Below are positions 43,151 through 55,558 of a DNA stretch of 64,000 bases, piece after piece (position 1 is the stretch's first letter; the number at the start of each line of letters is the position of its first letter). This stretch comes from Bolinopsis microptera (Eukaryota > Ctenophora > Tentaculata > Lobata > Bolinopsidae). Under the pieces are notes generated by a model. It saw only the letters and a program-made list of their open reading frames with translations, made no database searches and was not told the DNA's origin. The stretch lies in NCBI RefSeq assembly GCF_026151205.1, contig NC_087084.1, positions 15,764,322 through 15,828,321 on the forward strand, read 5' to 3'. The position numbers and the translations under genes are program-made.

Positions 43151-46100
43151 CCTTATCAACATAGAGGAAGGAGGTACAGAATATCGTGGTACGTGTGAGT
43201 TTGCAGATGCCAGAGAGAGTTAGTATATAGTGTTAATTTGCTGTCAAAAACGTTTCAACAAATATCAAAGTTTTCTGAATTTTGCTAAGTTGTGAACCCC
43301 AACTCATTGTATTTTTCGTTATATCCACCAGTTACTATAGTTACTATAGTAACTGTAGTTACTATGACAATATATTTTTAGTTCCAACTTTCAAATTATA
43401 ACAAAGTGTGACCTCCTCGTGTTGTCAAATATAAAATGTAATTTTTAACAAATAAAATACATAAATTTAACGAGAATATCGGAGAATATATCAACTTTTG
43501 TTATACTAAATATAAAGTGCAACAACGTTAACATGGCTGAAGTTAACAACCAGCGGCAAGCTGAAGTTAACAGCCAGCCTGAAGTTGTTTTTCAGGGCTT
43601 CGTTCTGCGCACAAACCAACGATAATGATAATATTTAAAGATATATGATATGTCACCCCCCCCCCTCTAATCTATATGCATCGCTTTGTAGTCGATAAAA
43701 ACTAAAAATCTATTCAGATTATTGTATTAGTATTATTACTATTTGACTATTGACACACATACAAACTTGACAAACAAGGGGCGACAATCGACATGTACAC
43801 AAGCGTGACTACCAAGGTTGCAAGCATTACTGGAAAGAAAGAGCAAGGTAATGATTATCCCTCTCTCAGGATATCGGAATCCTGTTGTCATGGTTACTAA
43901 TAACATTTACTGCTCATTACAGCATTAGGTAGAGTGTCCTAAATCTAATACCGCAGTCAACAGCCAGCTCCAAAATGCAATCCGCCACAATGCACTGAGT
44001 CCAAACATTCGAAACTTTGGAAACTTTCACCCAAAAGGCCAGAACTATTTCTTATCAGCTATTTAGCACGTTGACAATTAATTCCGCCTAGAAAATTAAA
44101 CAGTAAATCTAGAATTTTGACTTAGTGATCAGTCATAAAAATTAAAAAATGGAACATCAAAATTGTCTAGATCGTCTAAAGAACATCAGAACATAGAAAC
44201 GGAAACGGAAGACCTACCTACTGAGACGGACATATAAGAACCGTTTTACTGGTGTATTCGATCATACCCTGCATACAGTGTACCGTTTGAAGGACATAAA
44301 CGGGCCATGATTGCGGAGTATCGGGTTTCAAACTCTCCAAAAACGTGAGTTTTTGAACGAGTTCTGCAGAAAGCTGTTTTAATGAGAAGTAGTCATGTTA
44401 CCATAGCAACACTACCTGTTGTATTGGACTCTTATCAGTAGAGTGTTGTTGTTATCAGGTTCTTATAATAGAACTGAGGGTAACTAGTAGTAACTATTAG
44501 TAACCAGTAGTAACCAGTAGTAACCAGTAGTAACCAGTAGTAATTAGTAGTAACTAGTAGTAACTAGGGGCTAGCACGATATTTTACCTTTAATGTTATT
44601 ATATTCATCCAGCGTGTAGAGCTGAGAAGTATAAAATAAAATGATAAATATTAAATATTGAACAGTTGCCACAATACTTTCCTTGCAGAAGTAACAGTTG
44701 CCACAAGCAAATACTTTCCTTGCAGAAGACGCGGACGGTCATATGCGACATTGTACCGGTTGACAGGAATGTAAACTTCGTGACTTTTAATAAGGATACA
44801 GCAAGAGTCAGTTGTTGTAATGAACTTATTGACACATGTTTTAAGGAACGGGTAGCAAAACTGAATTATTCGTTTTTCTAGATTTAAGAAATGTAATAAT
44901 TATTGAAGTAAGTTATTCCTTCCTGCTGAAACACACGGTCAAGATACAATATCATTACAAAACCTCAGCCTTGTAATTCATACTATTATTTCAGACTGTA
45001 TTGGTGGGGAAGTAGCCCTAATCTAGTAACCATCCCAACCATGGTAACTAATCCTCGTCCAGAGTGGAATATCTCTTGTTTCTAATATTACTTTCGACAC
45101 GTGACATGGATACGTGAAATTTATTGATTATTCAATCGCTCTCACATGTGATGGGTCACCTCAAGTCTATTAGTCAAGGATCGAACAGAATCCCGATTTA
45201 ATACTATAACTTTGATTTGTGGTATTGAAATGAGACATTTATTTAACAAATGTTTAATTTAAGGTGAAGTTGGTAAATATCTGATTTTAGATTCATGAAA
45301 TGACCGACTTAATTTCAGAACTTTGCAGCGAAAGCTAGGTTTCGAATCAGGGAAGGTATGGCCCTTAAGCCGTATAAAATAACTATCAACTGTTCTAGTT
45401 CATAGCACAACTTACCAGTATATATCACATTAAACAGGTTTCACAGCGAGATATCGTATAAATCGCGCGTTATTCAGCCAGTCAAATGTGATTTATACTT
45501 CGCGATGCTCAAAACAAGTCTTCCCAGTCATCTTAATGACTGTATTAATCAGAGTTACTTGACTGAACATTGTAAGCCACCCTAAAGTCTTATCTATCAG
45601 CAATATGCTGCTAGATCGCATGCAATAGTCGAGTGATTTCGGTCACGTGACTTTTAACTAATCATAAAATGAGCAATGCGCGCGGCTCTTTGCGCATAGA
45701 TACAAAGAAATAATACTTCGCGCGTTCCATAGAGCACTTTGCAGATTCTGCCTGATTTACTCGTCCTAACCATTAATAGCCGGACAGCCCAATAGGGGCT
45801 TAATTAACATTACATAAATTTATTAAGGGTCATAAAGTTTCGTAACAAAAGATTTGTTGGATAGCTCAAGTACCTCAATGCCCGACCTCCCATTAATTAT
45901 TTCGCAATCTGTTTAAATTTGCATCACCGCTGCTGCAGTGGGTAAACTGTGGGCGTGTTTTACAGGGTTATAATAGTGAATTATAATATAGTAGTAGTGA
46001 TGCACTAGCAGCATATAACATACGGCCCGAGGAGACTGCTGAAGTAGCACAATCTTTAGAGTTTAACCGATCATATCAAGGAATGTTGACTGTAGCAGTA

Positions 46101-46684
46101 GTATAATGTTAACCGGAATGTTAACCAAGTCTACACCCCATCTATAATAGTGTAACTTTGTAACAAGATTATTACACGAGTATAATTAGTTCTTTTCACA
46201 TTCTTGTGTAGATCCTACCAGGAATATGATACAATCATCACTCAGTGTGACTTAATAAAACTTAAGTAATAAATGTAAAACCTAATGTTAAGTAGGTTAC
46301 GTAATAAGACTTATTGAAGAGAAAGTATTATTTACATGCTAGATTACACGACATATACAATATATGCGCATATTATGCGCATACTATGTAAATACTAGAG
46401 GTTATCAGTAACAGTGAGTAAGTGTCGGGGAGTCTAATAATTACATGTGGGGGTAGACTTTCAGACTACAGTACATGTAGTAACCATGGTAACTACAACC
46501 TACAGTACATTTAACAGATAAACTTTTAACACAGTCACACACTCAGAAGAGAGCTGCAAGAATAATAAGACATGTTTGAAGTGAAGACTCGTATATAATA
46601 TATTTGTTTGTTGTGACTAGTTTTAAACATTACTTGTTATACGGCGCACATACTAATCTACAAGTCAGCTGTAGTTATTAGACC
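43151..46684. other. Long non-coding interval
   Basis: I see no supported exon in 3.5 kb. Contents are a possible small plus-strand ORF (43533-43625, MAEVNNQRQAEVNSQPEVV...; low confidence), a short C run at 43652-43666, taaccagtag repeats, and scattered ggttactat strings. Confidence 0.55.
44475..44572. repeat. 10-bp taaccagtag array
   Basis: About nine units of taaccagtag/taactagtag. Confidence 0.9.
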
Positions 46685-47010
46685 ATGTACTATTAGTGGT
46701 CTATAATACTGTATAATACTGTATAATACTGGTGCATCTCTAGTTATTAGACCATGTACTATTAGTGGTCTATAACACTGTATAACACTGTATAATACTG
46801 GTGCACTTTATTAGACCATGTACTATTAGTGGTCTATAACACTGTATAACACTGTATAATACTGGTGCACTTTTCTCTAGTTATTAGACCATGTACTATT
46901 AGTGGTCTATAACACTGTATAACACTGTATAATACTGGTGCACTTTATTAGACCATGTACTATTAGTGGTCTATAACACTGTATAACACTGTATAATACT
47001 GGTGCACTTT
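46685..47010. repeat. About 62-75-bp hairpin-forming repeat, 5 copies
   Basis: Each unit contains tagaccatgtactattagtg followed by gtcta (TAGACCA/TGGTCTA arms), then two or three actgtata units and a tactggtgcact end. Units differ by a cttttctctag insertion. Confidence 0.93.
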
Positions 47011-47664
47011 ATTCTCTATACAGTTATTACACACTGACCAGATTTGATACTAATTTGTAGTATTAGACATAACAGTAAACAGAGGTCCTAGACAATAGTG
47101 AATATCGTGTAACCATGGTAACACTAGTGTATATCGTTTTGTTGGATATTTAACAACTGAAAACTCGAGAAACGGTAAATTTTAATGAAACTGGAAATGT
47201 GGGAGAACCTAGTTAACCTAGTATTTCCAGTTACTAGGTTCTCCTAGTAGTTCTACTAGTAGTAACCATGGCAACTAGTAGTATAGGTCATGTAATGAAC
47301 AAGATGAGTTGTAGATGTTGCCAGGATAGGTTTTATTGTGCGATTAATTAGTGTAATGAACAGTAACAGTTTAATTGTAGAAGTTCAAGGCATAAAAACT
47401 AAAAAGCTTTCAAGGCGGGATCAAGTATTATAGCTAAAGTGCATATAATACTGTCCGGTTAAGGAATAATTTGTTTTTCAACACACCTATTGTAACCATG
47501 TTAACAGTATGTACTATTGTAAGCTGCATATTGTGGTGATCTCACTGCATATAGTAGTGTAATGAACCGTAACAATGTGTCGCAACACACTGCACTATCA
47601 AACCACTGACACGTGACTTTCTTTCAACACTTTGATCTTGTGTAGACCAAGTACATGTAGTAAC
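47011..47664. other. Non-coding interval
   Basis: Single palindromic taaccatggtaac elements at about 47110 and 47650; nothing else recognised. Confidence 0.6.
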
Positions 47665-48097
47665 CATGGTAACTTGTAGTGGTAACCATGGTAACGTGTA
47701 GTGGTAACCATGGAACGTGTAGTGGTAACCATGGTAACGTGTAGTGGTAACCATGGTAACGTGTAGTGGTAACCATGGTAACGTGTAGTGGTAACCATGG
47801 TAACTTGTAGTGGTAACCATGGTAACGTGTAGTGGTAACCATGGTAACGTGTAGTGGTAACCATGGTAACGTGTAGTGGTAACCATGGTAACGTGTAGTG
47901 GTAACCATGGTAACGTGTAGTGGTAACCATGGTAACGTGTAGTGGTAACCATGGTAACGTGTAGTGGTAACCATGGTAACGTGTAGTGGTAACCAAGGTA
48001 ACGTGTAGTGGTAACCATGGTAACGTGTAGTGGTAACCATGGTAACGTGTAGTGGTAACCATGGTAACGTGTAGTGGTAACCATGGTAACGTGTAGT
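47665..48097. repeat. 22-bp array of palindromic X-box, about 20 copies
   Basis: The unit is ggtaaccatggtaacgtgta plus gt. GTTACCATGGTAAC read across the unit is a perfect 14-bp palindrome fitting the X-box. All three minus frames are open (YHGYHYTLPWLPLHVTMVTT type), but as low-complexity shadows. Confidence 0.96.
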
Positions 48098-48316
48098 ACC
48101 TAGTGTATATTGTATACAGGTATATTTGTGTGTTATTCTTATCATGAAAAGTATTTATGAATATCTTATTTGAGTGCGTTGTTCGAGAGAAACTGAAATT
48201 GTCATAACATTTATGAACAACTTTTCTGAACAAATTTTCATTTCAATTCAAGTTAAAGTAACCCCAATTTCAAATCTTCCAATGATAATCATTACTGGAG
48301 AATCCAATGTAAATCG

Positions 48317-48375
48317 AACTCCCGATTTACCGGGGTTATTTCCTTTCCCCCGACAACCCCGCTAAATCGGGGGTT
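48317..48375. repeat. 21-bp stem-loop
   Basis: Arms around cccgatttaccggggtt and aaccccgctaaatcggg pair with two mismatches over 21 bp across a 17-base pyrimidine-rich loop. It may be a remnant of a small TIR element. Confidence 0.8.
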
Positions 48376-48379
48376 TTAT

Positions 48380-49248
48380 ACCATAACAGTAAGTGGTAAC
48401 CATGGTAACCTATATAACAATAAGTGAGGCACCACGTACTCAGTAAGTCACGTGGTATCAATAACACATTGCACTGTTGTCAGCTGTAATATCAAATAAA
48501 GCAACATATTTGCAGTTCAGCCGGAGAACAATACTTCTTTTGTTAGTATTAATTGATTCTGTGTCAGTGGTTAGATAAAGAGAATATATTACAATGAAGC
48601 TTTATTACACTAGGATATACTGATGTGGAGTGGACTGTTGATAAAGGAATTTTTAACACAAATTTTTGTGATAAGATATATACTACGTGCACTGTACTAC
48701 AAAGGTTTGTTATATTATTGTCATCTAAACTAAATAAGTAAACTGATATTTGAACACTATATAGCTATATACACTGTGCACTTTAATACGTGCACCACTA
48801 CACGATATACACTGTACACTAATGTAAATGTGAACTCTGAGACCGAACAAAGATTACAATAATTTCATTTTACAGGTACTACCCGTATTAAATATAAACC
48901 TATTGTAATTCTCCTCAGGGTCTATATAGATAACTGTAAGAGATAACAAATGTGTAATATGGTGACAGTACTGATAACAACTAACTGGTGTAATCTGTAG
49001 CTGCTGATTAGTCTGTATTATTACTGTTACCTAGCAACGTAGCACGTGTATTATTACTGTTACCTAGCAACGTAGCACGTGTATTATTACTGTTACCTAG
49101 CAACGTAGCACGTGTATTTTATTGGCAGCTAAGTGTTGAGGGAGGAGACTGTCACGTGCTCTACAGCTCTGTTTTTAGTAACAGGTGTAGTGTGTAAAGT
49201 GATTGTAGTGCTCACTGACTGTGATGCCCGAATAAGGAGTGTATACTA
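48380..49248. other. Non-coding interval
   Basis: AT-rich, with CACGTGGTA near 48450 and a 33-bp repeat at 49018-49118 (ttactgttacctagcaacgt then agcacgtg, three copies). No coding signal. Confidence 0.6.
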
Positions 49249-49270
49249 CACGTGATGCCCATATAAGGAG
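49249..49270 (+). promoter_or_regulatory. E-box plus CArG module
   Basis: CACGTGATGCCCATATAAGG is followed by AG. Near copies lie at 49813-49834 and 50005-50026 (the last with one change in the CArG half), and inverted at 40053. Three lie within 800 bp, around the candidate first exon at 49453-49575. Confidence 0.55.
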
Positions 49271-49452
49271 CTAGTTAAGATGCCCAATTTATTCGAGTCC
49301 CCTAAAACAGTCCACACTTGATATTTGCAACAATTAACACTGCATTAAAGTCTAATAATAAGTTAACTAAAACCATCAGAGCTACATTATTGCCAGTATC
49401 CACAAAATCAGTTAATATTCTCATCAACTCGGAGAAATAAAAATAAACAAAC

Positions 49453-49575
49453 CTTTTCTCTGGAGGAGGTTTTGAAGAACTTGGACCGGAGCCAGCCGTC
49501 AGCACTGCGTCGTGCAGGAATGTAGAGAGAGGTGACATCGTTACTGCAGCACGGCGTGCCGCGCAGACACGACAT
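49453..49575 (-). CDS. Candidate first exon, 41 codons
   Basis: The minus-strand ATG at 49575 opens MSCLRGTPCCSNDVTSLY and continues to SKFFKTSSREK, ending at a phase-0 donor gtttgt. An alternative frame from ATG 49538 also reaches this donor. Cysteines at 3, 9 and 10 could be acylated. Its phase would let it splice to the CH exon at 30554 of the DIXDC1-like gene. E-box/CArG modules lie nearby. No family recognised. Confidence 0.4.
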
Positions 49576-50234
49576 TTTCTAGAATAAACAGTATTTAATT
49601 AAGTCACGCTTGTTAATGTTAAATTACTCTAAGATTTCATCTTAAGAAATGTGATAGAAACATTATATAAGTCACATCTGAGTGACTATCATAGACACAT
49701 CTCTCACTTTTTCACTGTCACCAGTTTTCAATCATCTTACAAACGGACAAGTGACAGTAACAATAAAATAAAATAATAAATCCCACTCCACAGAAGTGTC
49801 ACAGAGATGAGCCACGTGATTCCCATATAAGGAGTAGGATGAGTTGGCATCTTGATAAAGAAAGCTGACAGAAACTGATTACTGAAGTGTTTCGGGGCTC
49901 CACTCAAATGGTTTGCAGAGGTTACGTCTTCGTGTACAGTAAGCAAGATGGAAGGTATATCTTTGTGAAAACAAGTGTAGAGGTAATATTAGATACAATA
50001 GAACCACGTGATGCACATATAAGGAGTTACCTATACAATAGGTGAGAAAGTGTTTGAATAAGATCTACACAAGTACGTATATACACAAAACAATTATACT
50101 AACTCACAGCTTCACGATAAAGAAACTTATCATTGTGGAAGAACACAATAAAGACAGCACTAATAGCTTAACTGTAGTCAGTACTAGTAACCATGGTAAC
50201 TGCAGTACTAGTATATAGTAGCTCTGTATACAGA

Positions 50235-50405
50235 AGATGATGTCATATTATCATGAGGACACAACAACTAACCATTATATTATCATGAGGACACAACAAC
50301 TAACCATTAGCCAATAATTGTAGTAAACTTGTAGACCCATTATAAGGGACACAACAACTAAACATTAGCCAATAATTGTAGTAAACTTGGGACCCATTAT
50401 AAGGG
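50235..50405. repeat. Two nested direct duplications
   Basis: tatcatgaggacacaacaac occurs at about 50249 and 50280. agccaataattgtagtaaac with following bases occurs at about 50308 and 50367. Confidence 0.85.
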
Positions 50406-51877
50406 TTCGTGTATATTGTGACGTGTTTCCTACACAGGACTGTTCCGCATACTGAGACACAGGAGTCAGGACTGCATACTGAGCTGTGCCTTGTCTTCAC
50501 GCTGCTGCATGTTAATATATTGCTTAGTGTGTTTTCTAGACTTTTCAACCTCTCTCACAGTATTATATATTACATGTAGACTGTAGTAACTGTATCCGTT
50601 AGATCACATTTGTTCTGTGTTAGCGATTAGTGGTCAGCCAACATAATGAGATCATACCCTTAAAGCTGCCTGTAATTAGTGGTAAACACAGCGACGCAGG
50701 TTCACACTCTGTCCAAATCTCATCGGGGAGATATCTGTTTTCTTACCCTGTTTACTTAATACTAAGGAGCTATGTGGCAAGTTTACACTTTACTCCTTGA
50801 ACAAAACAAACACAGTGAATACTCTGTCAACATTCCTCAATTTTATCTTTAGTTTTGTCTCCTAAAATCGCATATCCTATTGGTTATAACTCTGTCCGAT
50901 TGTCTTTTCATTTTTCTTGCTATGATTTGGGACAGAATCGTAACCAGCCATATTTTTACAATCATATGATAAAGTTGATTGTTTATTATATTTTGTTTTT
51001 CGCAAATTAGTTTTAATTTTTTCAAAATAATGTGAATAAAATTCTGTGTGGCTGAAATGTAACGCTTGATTCTCACATGTATAAAAATTAATCGGACTTT
51101 AAAATAAAAACATTTCTCAATAAAGTACCTACCGCAACTTCTTTTCTGAGACCCTCTGGTCTAGTCACACTTGTACTTGAAACGTAACAATGAACAATGA
51201 GCACGATTGCACAAGTGAAGTTATAAGGCCTTGCTGTCTGAGTACATGCTAATGACTGGACTGGATCTGCAGCAGTTTATACATATGATACTTGGCCCCC
51301 GGCCAAGTGAATCACAACACCTTCATAAATATTGTCATTATCACTACTAGATCTCGTAAGGCTGAGTTTCTATTGCTTTATTTTTGATCTAATTTTGGAA
51401 TTAACGAGGTCCCTGGCACATAAATAGATATCAATACTGATTGAGTGGGGCCTAATACTATCATTATTACTTTAACGTCTTTATTATATCCAACGTCTGA
51501 CAATAACTTAATAATGTAGCTTGATTAAATTACTGGATTTTTGATAGTTGTCATTTTCTGGCTCAGTTTCTTTACACCAGTTTTGGTTTGGATACCTCTG
51601 GTTCTGTAACCTGTCACTGCTTAATCACTGTTAATGAGATAAACTTATTGCACTCATATTCGTCGTATTTTTAATTTTGAGTAATTTTAAAATTCAGGGC
51701 GTATGATTAGCCCAGAATGTTAGATAATGATAATAAATCCATTGGTTTGTGCATATTACTATTAGTTCCCTGTTACTCAATACTATTTGCTGAATATTCG
51801 GTTAGAAGCACAGTATCCTGCTGCTTCACTCTTACCAGTTACCTGCATAACACCCCCTGTGTAAACAAGGAAGCTAG

Positions 51878-52000
51878 TAGTGTTTTTACAGCTGACGGTG
51901 GCTTGGTATTCTCCAATAGTGTTTTTACAGCTGACGGTGGCTTGGTATTCTCCAGTAGTGTTTTTACAGCTGACGGTGGCTTGGTATATTGGTGGCTTGG
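51878..52000. repeat. 39-bp repeat, 3 copies
   Basis: tagtgtttttacagctgacg and tggcttggtattctcca, near-perfect. Each unit has a pyrimidine tract plus CAG resembling an acceptor. Confidence 0.92.
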
Positions 52001-52139
52001 TATATTGGTTTTCTCATAAACCTTCTTAACCGCACTTCTTGTGAATGTTTTTATAGTAACTCAGTATTTTAAAATCTCCCTTTAGTGTTGGTGTGTTCCA
52101 ATAGAATTATGATTTTCTATACCGAGCCCGGTTATGCGC

Positions 52140-52215
52140 TTTCCCAGGTGGTGCCCACTGCACAGTGTGCCCACTGTGTGATGGTGCCCACTGCACAGTG
52201 TGCCCACTGTGCAGT
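52140..52215. repeat. gcccactgcacagtg palindromic repeats
   Basis: Two or three copies of ggtgcccactgcacagtgtg; the cactgcacagtg part is nearly self-complementary. Confidence 0.85.
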
Positions 52216-52538
52216 GGTTAGTTAATCACTTGAATAGACGAAGTGTGATATTTGGCATTGCTCATGAGTCTTGATATCGATTGTAATGATTTGCTCACAT
52301 AAATTAACTTCACGACTATTTATTTGTTTATTAGGGTTATTATATATGACCTATGTGTAACCCGTGTTCACTTGATTAACTACTGGGTTTGCACCATGAT
52401 CAAACAGGCTCAGCAATATAAAGTGATCATATAAGGAAATTCAATGCCTCTGATGACATTGATTGTTGAATTTGATTCCTGTTTTGTTTTCATTAACTTT
52501 TGTTTAATTTCCTTTGTAGGAGATAGAGTTACTTGAAT

Positions 52539-54758
52539 ATGGGCTGGAAAACAACATCCTTGTTGGTATGTCCTTTCAAACATGACATTACTTTAAGTCT
52601 TTTAAATAACGAAGACTTTCGATTGTATTTATTAACAAGAAAGCTCAATTTGAATTAACATACTCGTATACTACAGTACTATATAATTTACTATACTTCT
52701 TTTAAAATATGTGTTTCAGGTTCTAGTGGTTGTTGCTGTGTCCTCACAGTATGATCTAGAGAAAAGGAGCACTTTTGGAGGTGTGCCGATAGAAATGGAG
52801 GCAGTGGAAAGATGCCACCAGAGCAGGAGAAATGGCTTAAAAAAGTAAGTAACAAAACTAGTCTCAGAGGACAAGTTAAAATCAATAAATTGATGATTAG
52901 ATCGTTTTATTTTTATATCTAATTAACTTCAGGTGCGATGAGTATTCAAACCTGTCCCTAAGAGCAATCAGAGAAGCAAGAGAAGTAAGAGAAACAAGAC
53001 GCCAAAAGAGACAAGTACCTCAGGATGAAACAGTAAGATATTTAATAACAACACATATATTTCGTTACTGTACATTTTAATAACAAGCTAGTGGATTACA
53101 CCGGCTACACACAAAATAATGTAATAATGTTCAGGGTGGAGATAGTGAAAAACCAAAACCTGATTGCAATTTGTATAAAGATACAGATTGGTATGCTATC
53201 TGCACAGAATGTGAAGCTGGAACTAAAACTGGAGAGGAATGCAAAACTCTTCCAAAGCCTGAGGATCTAATCGATTTCCCTGAAATTGACAAGACAAAGT
53301 GTTTAGATATCGAGTGGGGCACTGGTCGTGAGCACACTGCAGATGATAACTTTGGTGAGAAAATGAGATTCATTTCTCAATGATATATTAGCAGGTTTCT
53401 AATTACCGAGATCGGTTAAACAGGACCAGTGAAATATAATCTAAATTATAATTATTTTTAAAGTATTAGCATTTAGCAAACTTATATTTAATAATTTCAG
53501 GCAACTGCATCGAAACGAAAACTGATGATACCCACAGATACATAACCTCAAACAATGTCCCTGATTTCTATGTAAATTCTTACTGTCCTATCGGCCTTGG
53601 AAAGGGTTATTGTGTTCAACAGGAAATTGATGCTGGAACTTGCTACTTCACAGGTTTGTTTCTCACTAGGCATAATAAACATGGACCATAGAATAAGTAG
53701 TCTTTCAACAATGAGGGAACATGGACAATGTTAATACATAAATGTAGGTGCAGAGTACTCAGTTTTTCTGTATTCCATCAATTTGTCTCAATCTGTGCAG
53801 TTATCTTAACTTCTCATTGGCGATTACAATAATATTCTAAATAAAACTTTATTTCTGGAGATCAACAAAGTGCTATGTATTTCATAGTTATTTTGTTGGA
53901 ATCCTAATAATGTTTACCCTAGGCCTAACCTGCGGAGCAAAGGACAATGGAGCAGGAACTAACGATTATGGTGATGTCTGGGTCCCACAAGAAGACAGTT
54001 ACAAGATAAAACTTGAGGGAGACCCGACACTAGCTGATAGGCCAGGTGACATGTATGATGCAACTAAAGTAGGTGGTGCAAAAACAAATGGAGCAGCTCA
54101 AGGTGTAGCAATCAATGGTATTGCAATTCAAGGACCCAATGATGCAGGGGATGTCAGCATTGATGAGGCTGGCTTTCAATTGCCTTGTGGTGGTCATGTC
54201 ACACCCCCAATGGGAAATAGTGAAACAACAGGTAAGGTTCCTGCAGGGCCCCCCAAATACCACTTCCACAAATCACCTGAGTGCTTGTCACCTTTCACAG
54301 ATGCTTCCAAAGGTCTAGCTGCAGGTGGAGAACCCCTTAAGCATGGTAAGTTGATGGGATGGGCTATGGATGGATTTGGAATCTATACCTACCAAGATGT
54401 AGCAGGAGTAGCTCCAGTGGTAGATGAATGTGGCGGACATTTTGGCCCCACAGACACCGGTGAGGTCAAATATCATTACCACAGCAGAGCAATCGTTCCA
54501 TATCACATGGCATGTCAAGGACCAGCATTAGGGCAGTGTGACGGAACACAGAGTGGTACAAACTACTGCCACCCTGGATGTGGAGCCCAAGTTTGTGTAC
54601 AACCAGGAACAAGTGAAACGAAGCTGAAGGAATATATTGGCAAGTTCAACGATACATGGCTTGAAAAGTATACTACCAACCCCTACAATGGAGACTCTGC
54701 TTTGCACTTGGAAGCTATGACAGTGATTTTAGCTATTACTCTGAATTTAGTTGTGTAA
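52539..54758 (+). CDS. Secreted YHYH-domain protein, complete
   Basis: Six coding exons with consistent phase: 52539-52565, 52720-52844, 52933-53032, 53135-53354, 53501-53653 and 53923-54758. The N-terminus MGWKTTSLL/VLVVVAVSSQ is a signal peptide split across exons 1 and 2. A basic RRQKRQ in exon 3 looks like a furin site separating a propeptide. Exons 4 and 5 are Cys-rich. Exon 6 carries the YHYH region: PPKYHFHKSPEC, KLMGWAMDGFGIY, then DTGEVKYHYHSR, matching the YHYH family of marine animals and bacteria, whose activity is not established. The C-terminus ends in a short hydrophobic tail (MTVILAITLNLVV), possibly a GPI-anchor signal. His/Asp-rich motifs suggest metal binding, which is inference. 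AATAAA follows 26 bp after the stop. Confidence 0.92.
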
Positions 54759-54783
54759 TCGAATTTAAAAGACGTTAACATGA

Positions 54784-54789
54784 AATAAA
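54784..54789 (+). terminator. Poly(A) signal AATAAA
   Basis: It lies 26 bp downstream of the YHYH gene stop codon and is followed by a GT/T-rich stretch. Confidence 0.8.
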
Positions 54790-55036
54790 AAGTGGTCCTG
54801 TTTTTAATTTTTTATGATATTGTATCTACCTATATTATAAAATCATTATTAAGGGAAGGTTTGAGTCATGAATACCCAGTTGAAATGATATTAACCTTTT
54901 GTCATCGTATAGTTTTGAATTAGTTGTAGTCAGATCATATTTATTCTTACATTTATTAAAAAACAAATCGTGTATAATTCTTGACGGCCATGCCACAACT
55001 TTAATTTTAACGGGTGATACTCATAAAACATTTGTA
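54790..55036. other. 3' flank of the YHYH gene
   Basis: AT-rich; nothing recognised. Confidence 0.6.
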
Positions 55037-55558
55037 GCGCGATGCACTACTGGGCCGCGCCGCGCATCTTCTCGCAACCACATATGCACCACGTTTGGAG
55101 GACTTCGCCGCTTCGACGCGCCGCGCGAACTAGCATTCTTGCTTCGCAACCCATCGTCGATAGTTGCTCTGCTTCGCAGAACAACGATCTCGATGGGTTG
55201 ACATCATCAACCAAGCACCACGTATGCAGATCGGCAAAATGCGAAGGATTGACATCAATGAAACAAGAAATTTCAATGAAACAAGAAATCGTGAATCAAA
55301 TAAAACATTTAAGTCAAATATCAGCAATAAGACCGTCGACGAGTCCAACTCAGCGCTCATTTTGATAAACTATAAACTTATAACTTTATTGTGGCTCCTG
55401 GATGTAATTTTTGGTTCAACCGTTAAATTGACGATGTCAATCCTTTACAGCTTGGAAAGCCCCAATGGTGCAATTAGCCAATCTAACGTGTAACGGTGGT
55501 TGCGAGAAGCAATATTGGATGCATGCAGCATGGCGCGGCCCAGTAACGCATTGCGGTA
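55037..55558. mobile_element. Non-autonomous TIR element
   Basis: Terminal inverted repeats of about 55-60 bp: gatgcactactgggccgcgc and cttctcgcaaccac on the left (55037-55092), with their reverse complements on the right (55496-55557), at lower identity in between. An internal hairpin (caacccatcg ... cgatgggttg) lies at about 55147-55200. No transposase. The GC-rich ends differ from the surrounding AT-rich DNA. Superfamily and target duplication are unclear. Confidence 0.7.

Larger units (their letters stand above)
49580..52519. other. Interval between divergent genes
   Basis: No exon is supported. It holds two E-box/CArG modules (49813, 50005), duplicated segments at 50235-50405, a 39-bp repeat at 51878-52000 and gcccactg repeats at 52140-52215. 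It probably contains the 5' region of the YHYH gene; an acceptor-like tttgtag at 52519 suggests an upstream non-coding exon. Confidence 0.55.

Noticed and set aside
47542-48233. Three minus-strand ORFs of 173-211 codons
   Set aside because: They are shadow frames of a 22-bp palindromic array; low complexity in every frame.
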